The notes below the pieces were generated by a model, which had not been told where the DNA came from, ran no database searches, and saw only the letters and a list, made by a program, of their open reading frames with translations. From the NCBI GenBank assembly GCA_900544235.1, contig UQUL01000026.1, positions 1 to 28,110 of the forward strand: DNA of 28,110 nt. Direction: 5' to 3'. How positions within the stretch are numbered: the stretch's first letter is position 1; every line of letters starts with the position of its first letter. The translations under genes were made by a program, and so were the position numbers. Below are positions 6,931 through 14,260 of the stretch, in pieces. The DNA is from an uncultured Collinsella sp. GTDB lineage: Bacteria > Actinomycetota > Coriobacteriia > Coriobacteriales > Coriobacteriaceae.

Positions 6931-9291
6931 CTAAGCCAGCCCCAGCAATATGCCCGCCGAATGCACGACAAACGCCACGATCCAGGCGACTGCCACCTGA
7001 AACGCGAACACGGCAACGGCGTAGCGCGCGCCCAGCTCGCTCTTGACGGCGCCGATGGCAGCCACGCAGGGCGGATACAGCAGCGTGAAGACCAAAAACA
7101 CGTAGGCGGTGAACGGCGAAAACATGGTCGACAACACCGCAGGCGAGGTCGCGCCCAAAAGCACCGTGAGGGTCGAGATGACACTCTCCTTGGCGATAAG
7201 TCCGGTGACGAGCGCCGTGGATGCACGCCAGTCGCCAAAGCCAAGCGGCGCCAGCGCCGGCGCGATAATGCTACCCAGACCGGCAAGCAGACTCTGCGAC
7301 TGATCGGCGACCACATTAAAGCGGATGTCGAACGTCTGAAGGAACCAGATGACCACGGTCGCGGCAAAGATAATGGTAAAGGCCTTGGTAATAAAGTCCT
7401 TGGCCTTATCCCATGCCAGCATCACCGTCGTCTTGACACTCGGCAAGCGGTAGTTGGGAAGCTCCATGATAAACGGCACCGGGTCGCCCTTAAATGCCGT
7501 GCGGTTGAGCACCAGAGCGGCAATGCAGCCGACCGCAATGCCAATCAGATAGAGCGAGACCATGGCGGGGACCGTCGCCTGCGGGAAGAATGCTCCGCAC
7601 AGCAAGCCGTAAACCGGCAGCTTGGCCGAGCAGCTCATGAACGGCGTGAGCATGACGGTCATCTTGCGGTCGTGCTCGGATGGGAGCGTACGGGTCGACA
7701 TGATAGCCGGCACGGTGCAGCCAAAACCGACGAGCATGGGCACAAAGCTGCGGCCCGACAGGCCAAAGCGACGCAATACCTTATCCATGACAAAGGCCAC
7801 GCGCGCCATGTAGCCCGAGTCTTCCAGAATGGAAAGGAACAAGAAGAGCACGACGATAATCGGCAGGAAGGTCAGCACGCTGCCCACACCCGTAAGCACG
7901 CCGTCGACAGCCAGCGAGCGCACTACGTCGTTGGTGCCGAACGCCTTGAGACCCGCATCGGCCGAGGCGATGATGGCAGCGATGCCGTCCTCCATAAGTC
8001 CCTGCAACGCCGCGCCGATCACGCCAAACGTCAGCCAAAAGACGAGACCCATGATCACCAGGAACGCCGGGATGGCCGTGTAGCGACCCGTCAGGATGCG
8101 GTCAATCTTGACGGAGCGCACGTGCTCGCGGCTCTCGTGCGGCTTGACGACGCAACGCCCGCACACGTCGCCGATAAAGCCGAAGCGCATGTCAGCCAGC
8201 GCAGATAGACGGTCGGTGCCGGCCTCGCCCTCCATTTGGCTAATGATGTGCTCGATGGCGTCGAGCTCGTTGCGGTCCAGGTGAAGCGCCTCGGTCACCA
8301 GCTCGTCGCCCTCAACCAGCTTGGTCGCCGCAAAACGCACGGGAATGTGCGCCGTCGCGGCATGGTCCTCGATAAGGTTGGCGATGCCGTGAATGCAGCG
8401 ATGCAGCGCGCCGCCGTCCGGACCATCGGGCGCGCAGAAGTCCAGGCGACCGGGACGCTCGCGGAACCGCGCCACGTGCAAGGCATGATCCACCAACTCG
8501 CCAATACCCTCGTTGCGGGCAGCACTAATGGGAACAACAGGCACGCCCAGCAGGCTCTCGAGCAGGTTGACGTCCACGGCGCCGCCGTTGGCCGTCACCT
8601 CGTCCATCATGTTGAGCGCGATGACCATGGGTCGATCGAGCTCCATAAGCTGCAGCGTCAGGTAAAGGTTACGCTCGATGTTGGTGGCGTCGATGATATC
8701 GATGATGGCGTCGGGGTGCTCATCCAGGATAAACTGGCGGCTTACGATCTCCTCGCCCGTGTACGGCGACAGAGAGTAAATGCCGGGCAGATCAGTGACG
8801 CTCGCCTCGGGGTGGTTGCGGATGGCGCCATCTTTGCGGTCGACCGTCACGCCAGGAAAGTTACCGACATGCTGGTTGGAGCCCGTCAGCTGGTTGAACA
8901 GCGTGGTCTTGCCGCAGTTTTGGTTGCCGGCGAGGGCAAAATGCAGCGGTGCGCCCTCGGGCACGGCCGTCTTTGCCGCGCGGGGCGAATACGTCCCCTC
9001 GCCCAGGGCCGGATGCTCCGTCGTGCCGATTGCGGCGTTAGCGCGCGGACCCGTATCGGTGTCGTGAATGCCCACGAGCTCGATGCGAGCGGCATCGTCC
9101 TTGCGCAGCGTCAACTCATAGCCACGCAGGCGAATCTCGAGCGGGTCGCCCATAGGGGCGTACTTCATCATGGTGACTTCGGTGCCCGGCGTTAGGCCCA
9201 TGTCCAAAATATGCTGTCGGAGTGCCTGATCGTCCGATGCCACCGATGCGACAACGGCGTCCTTTCCAATCTCGAGTGTATCGAGCTTCAC
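6931..9291 (-). CDS. feoB: FeoA-FeoB fusion, ferrous iron transporter
   Basis: A 786-residue inner-membrane Fe(II) importer in which a FeoA SH3-like domain is fused to the N-terminus of FeoB. Residues 1-75 are FeoA-like (HILDMGLTPGTEVTMMKYAPMG). The GTPase follows, with G1 GNQNCGKT (122-129), G2 NFPGVTV (144-150), G3 DLPG (167-170) and G4 NMMD (227-230). The two Gate regions and the Cys-bearing core membrane segments (SFVPMLVGFGCTVPAIMSTR) fill the C-terminal half. The start chosen is GTG at 9289-9291 with GGGAGGA upstream; an extension to 9411 would cover the promoter and operator. Separate feoA and feoC genes are not visible. Paired GGTTAGCC half-sites in the leader suggest repression by an iron-dependent DtxR-type regulator. 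Confidence 0.95.
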   Translation of the reverse strand: MKLDTLEIGKDAVVASVASDDQALRQHILDMGLTPGTEVTMMKYAPMGDPLEIRLRGYELTLRKDDAARIELVGIHDTDTGPRANAAIGTTEHPALGEGTYSPRAAKTAVPEGAPLHFALAGNQNCGKTTLFNQLTGSNQHVGNFPGVTVDRKDGAIRNHPEASVTDLPGIYSLSPYTGEEIVSRQFILDEHPDAIIDIIDATNIERNLYLTLQLMELDRPMVIALNMMDEVTANGGAVDVNLLESLLGVPVVPISAARNEGIGELVDHALHVARFRERPGRLDFCAPDGPDGGALHRCIHGIANLIEDHAATAHIPVRFAATKLVEGDELVTEALHLDRNELDAIEHIISQMEGEAGTDRLSALADMRFGFIGDVCGRCVVKPHESREHVRSVKIDRILTGRYTAIPAFLVIMGLVFWLTFGVIGAALQGLMEDGIAAIIASADAGLKAFGTNDVVRSLAVDGVLTGVGSVLTFLPIIVVLFLFLSILEDSGYMARVAFVMDKVLRRFGLSGRSFVPMLVGFGCTVPAIMSTRTLPSEHDRKMTVMLTPFMSCSAKLPVYGLLCGAFFPQATVPAMVSLYLIGIAVGCIAALVLNRTAFKGDPVPFIMELPNYRLPSVKTTVMLAWDKAKDFITKAFTIIFAATVVIWFLQTFDIRFNVVADQSQSLLAGLGSIIAPALAPLGFGDWRASTALVTGLIAKESVISTLTVLLGATSPAVLSTMFSPFTAYVFLVFTLLYPPCVAAIGAVKSELGARYAVAVFAFQVAVAWIVAFVVHSAGILLGLA

Positions 9292-9342
9292 GTCCGTGTT
9301 CCTCCCCCGGCGCCCACAGGGCGTTGTATTTATGTTCACCAA

Positions 9343-9367
9343 GGCTAACCGTTTGCCATGGCTAACC
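9343..9367 (-). promoter_or_regulatory. Possible iron-responsive (DtxR/IdeR-like) operator of feoB
   Basis: Two direct GGTTAGCC octamers lie 17 nt apart start to start, between the promoter and the feoB start. Each matches the half-site of the DtxR/IdeR operator (TTAGGTTAGSCTAACCTAA). The second halves of the palindromes are degraded, so either family or mode of binding could differ. Confidence 0.5.
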
Positions 9368-9381
9368 AATTTTAAGCTTAC

Positions 9382-9411
9382 ATGATAGCGTGAACACACA
9401 ACGACGTTCAA
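9382..9411 (-). promoter_or_regulatory. Promoter of feoB
   Basis: The minus strand reads TTGAAC, 18 nt, TATCAT. The predicted start is near 9375, just upstream of the GGTTAGCC half-sites, which fits repression by a roadblock or by competition. Confidence 0.6.
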
Positions 9412-9450
9412 TCAGCAGATTGGCGCAATGGGGACAGGCAGGAGAGTTCA

Positions 9451-9655
9451 GGGCCATAGTTTCCCGATGAGGCCTCTCGGGGAAACTACATCCCAGAATT
9501 CTGGCTCGAAACGGGATATGGTTTCCCAAACAGGCCTCTTACGGAAAATGCATCCCGGAATCCCCACTCGAAACGGGACGCACTTTCCCAGTCGAGGCCC
9601 TATGGGAAACTGCGTCCCACCTTGAAAGGCAAAACTGGGACGCAGTTTCCGGGCG
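9451..9655. repeat. Tandem array of hairpin units, exact 62-bp period
   Basis: Units begin at 9451, 9513, 9575 and 9637 (partial), exactly 62 nt apart. Each of the first three holds a hairpin: 15-nt arms of the form GGGAnnnnnTTTCCC and GGGAAAnnnnnTCCC at 9451-9494, 9513-9556 and 9575-9618. The third is nearly perfect (GGGACGCACTTTCCC / GGGAAACTGCGTCCC). Units are well diverged in sequence but keep stem pairing, and the first two share the joint CTCGAAAC. No open reading frame is credible here. The array lies between the feoB promoter and the hydrolase 3' end. Confidence 0.9.
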
Positions 9656-9670
9656 GGGCATCAAAAACAA

Positions 9671-9737
9671 AGTTGCGGTGGAATAGTTCCTGGATGGGCT
9701 GGTTGATGCCCCAGATCGAAACTATTTCACCGCAAGT
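9671..9737 (-). repeat. Palindromic repeat, copy 2, probable terminator of the hydrolase gene
   Basis: The 22-nt left arm is identical to that of the copy at 5531. The right arm (about 9718-9737) pairs with two mismatches in 18, and the loop is unrelated. It lies 28 nt past the hydrolase stop on the minus strand and is followed there by TTTGTTTTTG, so it looks like a working intrinsic terminator. Confidence 0.85.
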
Positions 9738-9764
9738 TATTGAAGGGTTGGGATGCCCGTCCTC

Positions 9765-10664
9765 TTACAGATGGCGCTCCAGGAAGCGGAAGGCTAGGCG
9801 GATCCAGGGACGGACTGCCACCTGCTTGTCCTCGTTGTCGACCGCGGTGTTGGCGTTGCCGAGCGAAAGGCCGTGACCACCCTGGTCGAAGACGTGCATC
9901 TCGCATGCAACGCCCTCCTCGGCCATGCGCTGCGCAAACGGGTAGACCTGCGCGATCGGCGCCGTCTTGTCGTCGGACACGCCCCACACAAAGGTCGGTG
10001 GCATCTGACGCGAAACATGCGTGGTGGGGCAGATGTCGGCCAGATGCTCGTCAGTTGCCTCGCCGCCCGTCACCATCGACAGGTAGTCGTTGAGCAAATC
10101 GCGCCCCGTCTTGCCGCCCGTCTTGGGCACACGCAAGTCAATGCGCGGATCGCGCGTCTGCATGTCACGCACATAGGCAAAGTCGAGCAATGGATAGCCC
10201 AGCACCACGGCATCGGGACGAATGTCGTCCGGACGCGCCCCGGCAAGTGCCGCGAAGGGGCCGGTCTTCCACTGTGTTGCCAGCGAGGCGCAAATCATGC
10301 CGCCAGCAGAAAAGCCCACGACGCACACGCGCTTAGGATCGACATGCCACTCGTCGGCGTTGGCGCGCACCGTGGCGACCATCTTGGCAAGATCTGCCTG
10401 GGGGTGCGGAAAGCTCACGTCACCCGTAGAACTCGTGACATAGTTGAGCACAAAGGCCTGGTAGCCGCGATCCAAAAATGCAAACGCCACCGGGTCCTGC
10501 TCGTGCGGAGCGATATGCGTAAACCCGCCTCCGCCGCAGATGATCACCGCGGGGCGGCGGCCATTCGGTTTATCGGGCAGCGGCTCGGCACCCAAATACG
10601 TAAACGTCGCCGGATAATCCTCGGTCGGCTCCTCGCCCCACAGCGCATGGTTCTCGACAATCAT
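9765..10664 (-). CDS. Alpha/beta hydrolase, acetyl-esterase-like
   Basis: A 299-residue serine hydrolase with no signal peptide. Residues 38-50 (PAVIICGGGGFTH) form a first strand and an oxyanion loop of the HGGG type with the His changed to Gly. The nucleophile elbow is GFSAGG (Ser119). The acid is probably Asp231 or 232 in WGVSDDKTAP, and the base is His264 in QGGHGLSLG. The layout matches the BD-FAE/Axe-type esterases that remove acetyl or feruloyl groups from plant polysaccharides; the substrate is inferred. The ATG at 10662-10664 follows AGGGAGC. A longer reading frame to 10871 would run through the promoter at 10684-10711 and is rejected. It is divergent from the EIIA gene. Confidence 0.9.
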   Translation of the reverse strand: MIVENHALWGEEPTEDYPATFTYLGAEPLPDKPNGRRPAVIICGGGGFTHIAPHEQDPVAFAFLDRGYQAFVLNYVTSSTGDVSFPHPQADLAKMVATVRANADEWHVDPKRVCVVGFSAGGMICASLATQWKTGPFAALAGARPDDIRPDAVVLGYPLLDFAYVRDMQTRDPRIDLRVPKTGGKTGRDLLNDYLSMVTGGEATDEHLADICPTTHVSRQMPPTFVWGVSDDKTAPIAQVYPFAQRMAEEGVACEMHVFDQGGHGLSLGNANTAVDNEDKQVAVRPWIRLAFRFLERHL

Positions 10665-10683
10665 ATGTGCTCCCTTCGCGCAA

Positions 10684-10711
10684 ATTATGCGCCCTTGTTT
10701 TTCGCCTTCAA
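10684..10711 (-). promoter_or_regulatory. Promoter of the alpha/beta hydrolase gene
   Basis: The minus strand reads TTGAAG, 16 nt, CATAAT, ending 20 nt before the chosen ATG, which leaves a very short leader containing AGGGAGC. Confidence 0.55.
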
Positions 10712-10790
10712 GCGTACCCCACTTGAACCCGTGGCGCAGAAACACTCCGGCAATAAGTTTCCCTTCAACTGATATATCACATAATCCCAG

Positions 10791-10819
10791 TTCAGAGGTA
10801 TCGTTGAGCAGCGTAGAAT
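10791..10819 (+). promoter_or_regulatory. Promoter of the EIIA gene
   Basis: TTCAGA, 17 nt, TAGAAT. The predicted start is near 10826, giving a leader of about 80 nt that contains the palindrome GAAACGTTTC. Confidence 0.5.
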
Positions 10820-10848
10820 AGGGGCGTTGACCAAGCCGCGAAACACAT

Positions 10849-10862
10849 GTGAAACGTTTCCG
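10849..10862. promoter_or_regulatory. LacI/CcpA-type operator in the EIIA leader
   Basis: GTGAAACGTTTCCG contains the perfect 10-bp palindrome GAAACGTTTC with a central CG, the hallmark of LacI/GalR-family operators and cre sites. It sits about 25 nt past the predicted transcription start, a position suited to repression. Confidence 0.55.
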
Positions 10863-10907
10863 GCAAACCAAACGCGCGATATGCGCCTATTTAAGTTGGA
10901 GGCAACT

Positions 10908-11471
10908 ATGGGTCTGCTCGATTCGCTTAAGTCCACCTTCACCTCGACCGGCGAGGCGTCCGTTCCGCCCGCAGCAAGCTTCGCTACCCGCGAAGGCGTC
11001 ATCTACGCCCCCGTCAACGGCGTGCTCGTCAACCTGAACGAGGTTCCCGACGAGACGATCGCCTCGGGCATGCTTGGCCAGGGCTATGGCATCGAGCCCA
11101 TTACCGGCACCATCTATGCGCCCGCCAACGGCCGCATCGGTGCCACCACTGTCACCAACCACTCCATCGGCATGATCACCGAGGACGGCCTGCGCGTGTT
11201 CATCCATGTTGGCCTGGGCACCGTGGAAATGAACGGCAAGGGTTTTGCCCGCTTTGTCGAGATGGGCGATGTGGTCAAGGCAGGCCAGCCGCTCATCAGC
11301 TTCGACCGCGAGGCCATTAAGGCCGCTGGTCACGAGGACATCGTGACCGTCATCGTCTCCGAGCTCGATCGTCTTAAGAGCATCGACCATGTCGGCGAGT
11401 CTGGAACGCTTATCGGCGGCAACCCGCTCGTCAAGCTTGGCGACCCGCTGCTGGTTGCCAAGACCAAGTAG
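10908..11471 (+). CDS. PTS glucose-type EIIA domain protein, free-standing
   Basis: A 187-residue cytoplasmic EIIA-Glc (Crr-like) protein that carries phosphate from HPr to a sugar-specific EIIB. The phosphorylated histidine is His100 in VFIHVGLGTVEMNGKGF; the second active-site histidine is His85 in NHSIGMI. The preceding IYAPANGRIG strand is also typical. The N-terminal 30 residues (GLLDSLKSTFTSTGEAS) form an amphipathic helix and linker, as in enterobacterial Crr. The ATG follows GGAGGCAACT. No EIIB, EIIC, HPr or EI gene is adjacent, so it must serve permeases elsewhere. A LacI-type operator upstream and a strong terminator downstream make it a one-gene unit. Confidence 0.95.
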   Translation: MGLLDSLKSTFTSTGEASVPPAASFATREGVIYAPVNGVLVNLNEVPDETIASGMLGQGYGIEPITGTIYAPANGRIGATTVTNHSIGMITEDGLRVFIHVGLGTVEMNGKGFARFVEMGDVVKAGQPLISFDREAIKAAGHEDIVTVIVSELDRLKSIDHVGESGTLIGGNPLVKLGDPLLVAKTK

Positions 11472-11508
11472 CCAGGCCCCACGCCACACAGCCAAAAGGC
11501 ACCTCGTC

Positions 11509-11547
11509 AAGCGCCCGCGACCATTTGGCCGCGGGCGCTTTTCGTTT
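11509..11547 (+). terminator. Terminator of the EIIA gene
   Basis: An 11-bp stem AAGCGCCCGCG / CGCGGGCGCTT with a 10-nt loop, followed by TTCGTTT. Confidence 0.85.
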
Positions 11548-11597
11548 GAAAAACCATCCCGCCAATGCCTTATCTGTATAGCCCAAATGAGCCGAGC

Positions 11598-11606
11598 TGC
11601 TAGAAT
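11598..11606 (+). promoter_or_regulatory. Extended -10 promoter of asnS
   Basis: TGCTAGAAT is an extended -10 element with no clear -35. A start near 11612 would leave about 40 nt before the GTG of asnS. Confidence 0.45.
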
Positions 11607-11652
11607 ATCGAACTGTATGGATAACCATCATTCAACCGTTATGGGAGGATAC

Positions 11653-13056
11653 GTGAACCGCACCAAAATCGCGCAGCTCTATGCCGATGCCGAGTCGCTC
11701 GGCGGCCAGACCGTCACCGTCGCCGGCTGGGTCAAGTCCGTCCGCGACATGAAGAACTTTGGCTTTGTTACGCTCAACGACGGCAGCTGCTTCCGCGACC
11801 TGCAGGTCGTCATGAACCGCGAGGCACTCGACAACTACGACGAGATCGCCCATCAAAACGTCTCGGCCGCACTCATTTGCACCGGCACCGTCAAGCTGAC
11901 CCCCGATGCGCCCCAGCCTTTCGAGCTTTCTGCCACCTCCATCGAGGTCGAGGGCACGAGCGCCCCGGATTACCCGCTGCAGAAGAAGCGCGCAACCGTC
12001 GAGTTCCTGCGCACCCAGCAGCACCTGCGCCCGCGCACCAACCTGTTCCGCGCCGTGTTCCGCATCCGCTCTGTCGCGGCTGCCGCCATCCACCGCTTCT
12101 TCCAGGAGCAGGGCTTTGTCTACGTCAACACCCCCATCATCACCACGAGTGACTGCGAGGGCGCCGGCGAGATGTTCCGCGTGACCACGCTCGACCCCAA
12201 AAATCCGCCCCTCACCGAGTCCGGCGAGGTCGACTGGAGCCAGGACTTCTTTGGCAAACATGCAAGCCTCACCGTGTCCGGCCAGCTCAATGCCGAGAAC
12301 TTTGCCATGGCCTTTGGCGACGTGTACACCTTTGGCCCCACCTTCCGTGCCGAGAACTCCAACACCACGCGCCACGCCGCCGAGTTTTGGATGATCGAGC
12401 CCGAGATGGCCTTTGCCGACCTGAACGACTACATGGATAACGCCGAGGCCATGCTCAAGTACGTCCTTAAGGACGTTATGGCCACCTGCCCCGACGAGCT
12501 CAACATGCTCAACAAGTTTGTGGACAAGGGTCTGCTCGAGCGCCTGGACCATGTCGCCAACTCCGACTTTGCCCGCGTTACCTACACCGAGGCCGTCGAG
12601 ATCCTGGAGCAGGCCGTCGCCGCCGGTCACAAGTTTGACTATCCCGTGAGCTGGGGCATCGACCTGCAAACCGAGCACGAGCGCTTCCTGACCGAGGAGC
12701 ACTTTAAGCGACCGACCTTCGTGACCGACTACCCGGCCGAGATCAAGGCGTTCTACATGCGCATGAACGAGGACGGCAAGACCGTCGCCGCCGCCGACTG
12801 CCTGGTGCCCGGTATCGGCGAGATTATCGGCGGCTCCCAGCGCGAGGAGCGCCTGGATCTGCTCGAGGCCCGCATCAAGGACCTGGGCATGAATCCCGAG
12901 CAGTACAAGTACTACCTTGACCTGCGCCGCTACGGTTCCTGCAAGCACGCCGGCTACGGTCTGGGCTTCGAGCGCTTGGTCATGTATCTGACCGGCGTGG
13001 GCAACATCCGCGACGTCCTGCCGCACCCGCGCACCGTGGGCAACGCCGACTTCTAA
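11653..13056 (+). CDS. asnS: Asparagine--tRNA ligase
   Basis: A class IIb aminoacyl-tRNA synthetase, 467 residues, full length. The N-terminal OB-fold anticodon-binding domain covers about 1-100 (VTVAGWVKSVRDMKNFGFVT). Motif 2 is FRAENSNTTRHAAEFWMIEP (from 231) and motif 3 is GLGFERLVMYLTG (from 436). The Asn-type HAAEFWMIEPEMAF rather than an Asp-type insertion domain supports AsnRS over AspRS. The start chosen is GTG at 11653 behind GGGAGGATAC, because the ATG four codons upstream overlaps that site and has none of its own. No T-box or tRNA-like leader is seen; a perfect terminator follows. Confidence 0.96.
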   Translation: MNRTKIAQLYADAESLGGQTVTVAGWVKSVRDMKNFGFVTLNDGSCFRDLQVVMNREALDNYDEIAHQNVSAALICTGTVKLTPDAPQPFELSATSIEVEGTSAPDYPLQKKRATVEFLRTQQHLRPRTNLFRAVFRIRSVAAAAIHRFFQEQGFVYVNTPIITTSDCEGAGEMFRVTTLDPKNPPLTESGEVDWSQDFFGKHASLTVSGQLNAENFAMAFGDVYTFGPTFRAENSNTTRHAAEFWMIEPEMAFADLNDYMDNAEAMLKYVLKDVMATCPDELNMLNKFVDKGLLERLDHVANSDFARVTYTEAVEILEQAVAAGHKFDYPVSWGIDLQTEHERFLTEEHFKRPTFVTDYPAEIKAFYMRMNEDGKTVAAADCLVPGIGEIIGGSQREERLDLLEARIKDLGMNPEQYKYYLDLRRYGSCKHAGYGLGFERLVMYLTGVGNIRDVLPHPRTVGNADF

Positions 13057-13102
13057 TCGTCGGACGCTAGCTCGTGTCGCCACACGCCAACGCTCATCGC
13101 AC

Positions 13103-13138
13103 AAGCGCCTCTCGACATCGGTCGAGAGGCGCTTTTTT
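13103..13138 (+). terminator. Terminator of asnS
   Basis: A perfect stem GCGCCTCTCGAC / GTCGAGAGGCGC with loop ATCG, extended by AA/TT and followed by a T-run. Confidence 0.92.
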
Positions 13139-13314
13139 CAACAGCATCCGTCAAGCTTTTGGCAAGTTTTTGGTCAGTTGAGCAGGGCTGTTGAAAACTC
13201 AACCCGCCGTTTGCCGACGACTACCGACCGCCCAGAGCGCCCTGCGCCCCTGGGAAAGCCCCGCGTCCTAGGCTCCATACCGTCGCCACCCAAAACGGAA
13301 AGGACGTGGGCACC

Positions 13315-14100
13315 ATGACCGAAGCCGCTGTTGAAACCTACGACACCACGACTAGAGGCGCCGCCTCGATGGCAGCCTATCGCGCCGTTCGCATCCTGCA
13401 ACTATTAAGCGAAAACACCGGCGAGGACAAGGCCATGCTTTCCGATGAGTTGATCCGGCGCCTCGCCCATCCCGACGACCCCGCCCGCATGCCCATCTCG
13501 GCGGCGCGGCGCAGCATCTACACCGCCATCTCCGCGCTTCGCCATGCCGGATACGAAATTGAGTACAAACGCGGCGTGGGTTACAAACTTCTTACCCGCC
13601 CGCTCACCGATGAAGAGATCATCCGGCTCCACGGTATGGTCATGCGCAACCGCTCCACGCCTATCGCAATCCGCAAGAGCATGGCGCAGCACTTAGTTGC
13701 CATGGCGAGTGCCGACGTTCGCGGCTACCTCGATACACCCGAACCCGCTCCAAGCGCAGGCAGCAAGGCTACCAAGGCAACACGTACGCCCATCAAGCGC
13801 ATCGACACGTGCGAGCTCGTCGAGCAGGCCATCGACCACGGAACCACGGTGAGTTTTGATATTTCGAGCGTCACGACACGCGGCGAAACCGAAGCAGCAC
13901 GGATGACACTCCGTCCCTTTGCCATCAAGCAACGAGACGGCATCTCTTATTTGCTGGGAACGGTCTATGACGCCCGAGGCGCCGATGACACGTTGCGTAC
14001 CGTAGAGATTGGCCGAATGAGAAACGTCACCACACGTCTCCTCGACGGCAAGAAGCTCTTCGCCGCCCTGGACGAGGACGACGCCTCCTCCGCCGCATAA
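13315..14100 (+). CDS. WYL-type transcriptional regulator
   Basis: A 261-residue protein with a winged helix-turn-helix (about 22-95: AAYRAVRILQLL..SAARRSIYTAISALRHAGYEIEY) and a C-terminal WYL-like domain (about 170-258: ARMTLRPFAIKQRDGISYLLGTVYD..LRTVEIGRMRNV). The usual W-Y-L triad appears here as S-Y-L. WYL proteins bind nucleic acids or nucleotides and act as ligand-responsive regulators, often of DNA-damage or phage-defence genes; the target here is unknown. The ATG at 13315 lies about 10 nt after AAAGGA; a GTG three codons earlier is too close to that site. The C-terminal tail is acidic. The 13139-13314 gap shows no clear promoter. The ABC importer operon follows after 160 nt. Confidence 0.8.
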   Translation: MTEAAVETYDTTTRGAASMAAYRAVRILQLLSENTGEDKAMLSDELIRRLAHPDDPARMPISAARRSIYTAISALRHAGYEIEYKRGVGYKLLTRPLTDEEIIRLHGMVMRNRSTPIAIRKSMAQHLVAMASADVRGYLDTPEPAPSAGSKATKATRTPIKRIDTCELVEQAIDHGTTVSFDISSVTTRGETEAARMTLRPFAIKQRDGISYLLGTVYDARGADDTLRTVEIGRMRNVTTRLLDGKKLFAALDEDDASSAA

Positions 14101-14169
14101 GACCCTCCGCCGCCCATTCGACTACCCGTACCGCCCATCCGATTCTGTATTAAAAAACCCGCCAGGCTG

Positions 14170-14197
14170 TTGTAAAAATGGACATCAGCGCTACTAT
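14170..14197 (+). promoter_or_regulatory. Promoter of the ABC importer substrate-binding gene
   Basis: TTGTAA, 16 nt, TACTAT, with a predicted start near 14204, immediately at the start of the inverted repeat 14203-14228. Confidence 0.55.
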
Positions 14198-14202
14198 AGT
14201 TC

Positions 14203-14228
14203 CACTTGCACTTTGTCCCAGTGCAGTG
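14203..14228. promoter_or_regulatory. Inverted repeat at the transcription start of the importer operon
   Basis: CACTTGCACT and AGTGCAGTG pair over 9 bp with one bulged T around TTGTCCC. Its position over the start site suits an operator, or a 5'-end stabilising hairpin. No known regulator motif is recognised. Confidence 0.4.
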
Positions 14229-14260
14229 TTTCCAGCCATTTTTATACTGGGGGTAATGAT

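Noticed and set aside
9451..9655. CRISPR array
   Set aside because: The 62-bp units are contiguous and diverged, with no fixed repeat alternating with unique spacers, and no cas genes are present.
11632..13104. A 490-residue reading frame antisense to asnS
   Set aside because: Shadow frame caused by high GC at third positions; asnS on the other strand has all class II motifs.
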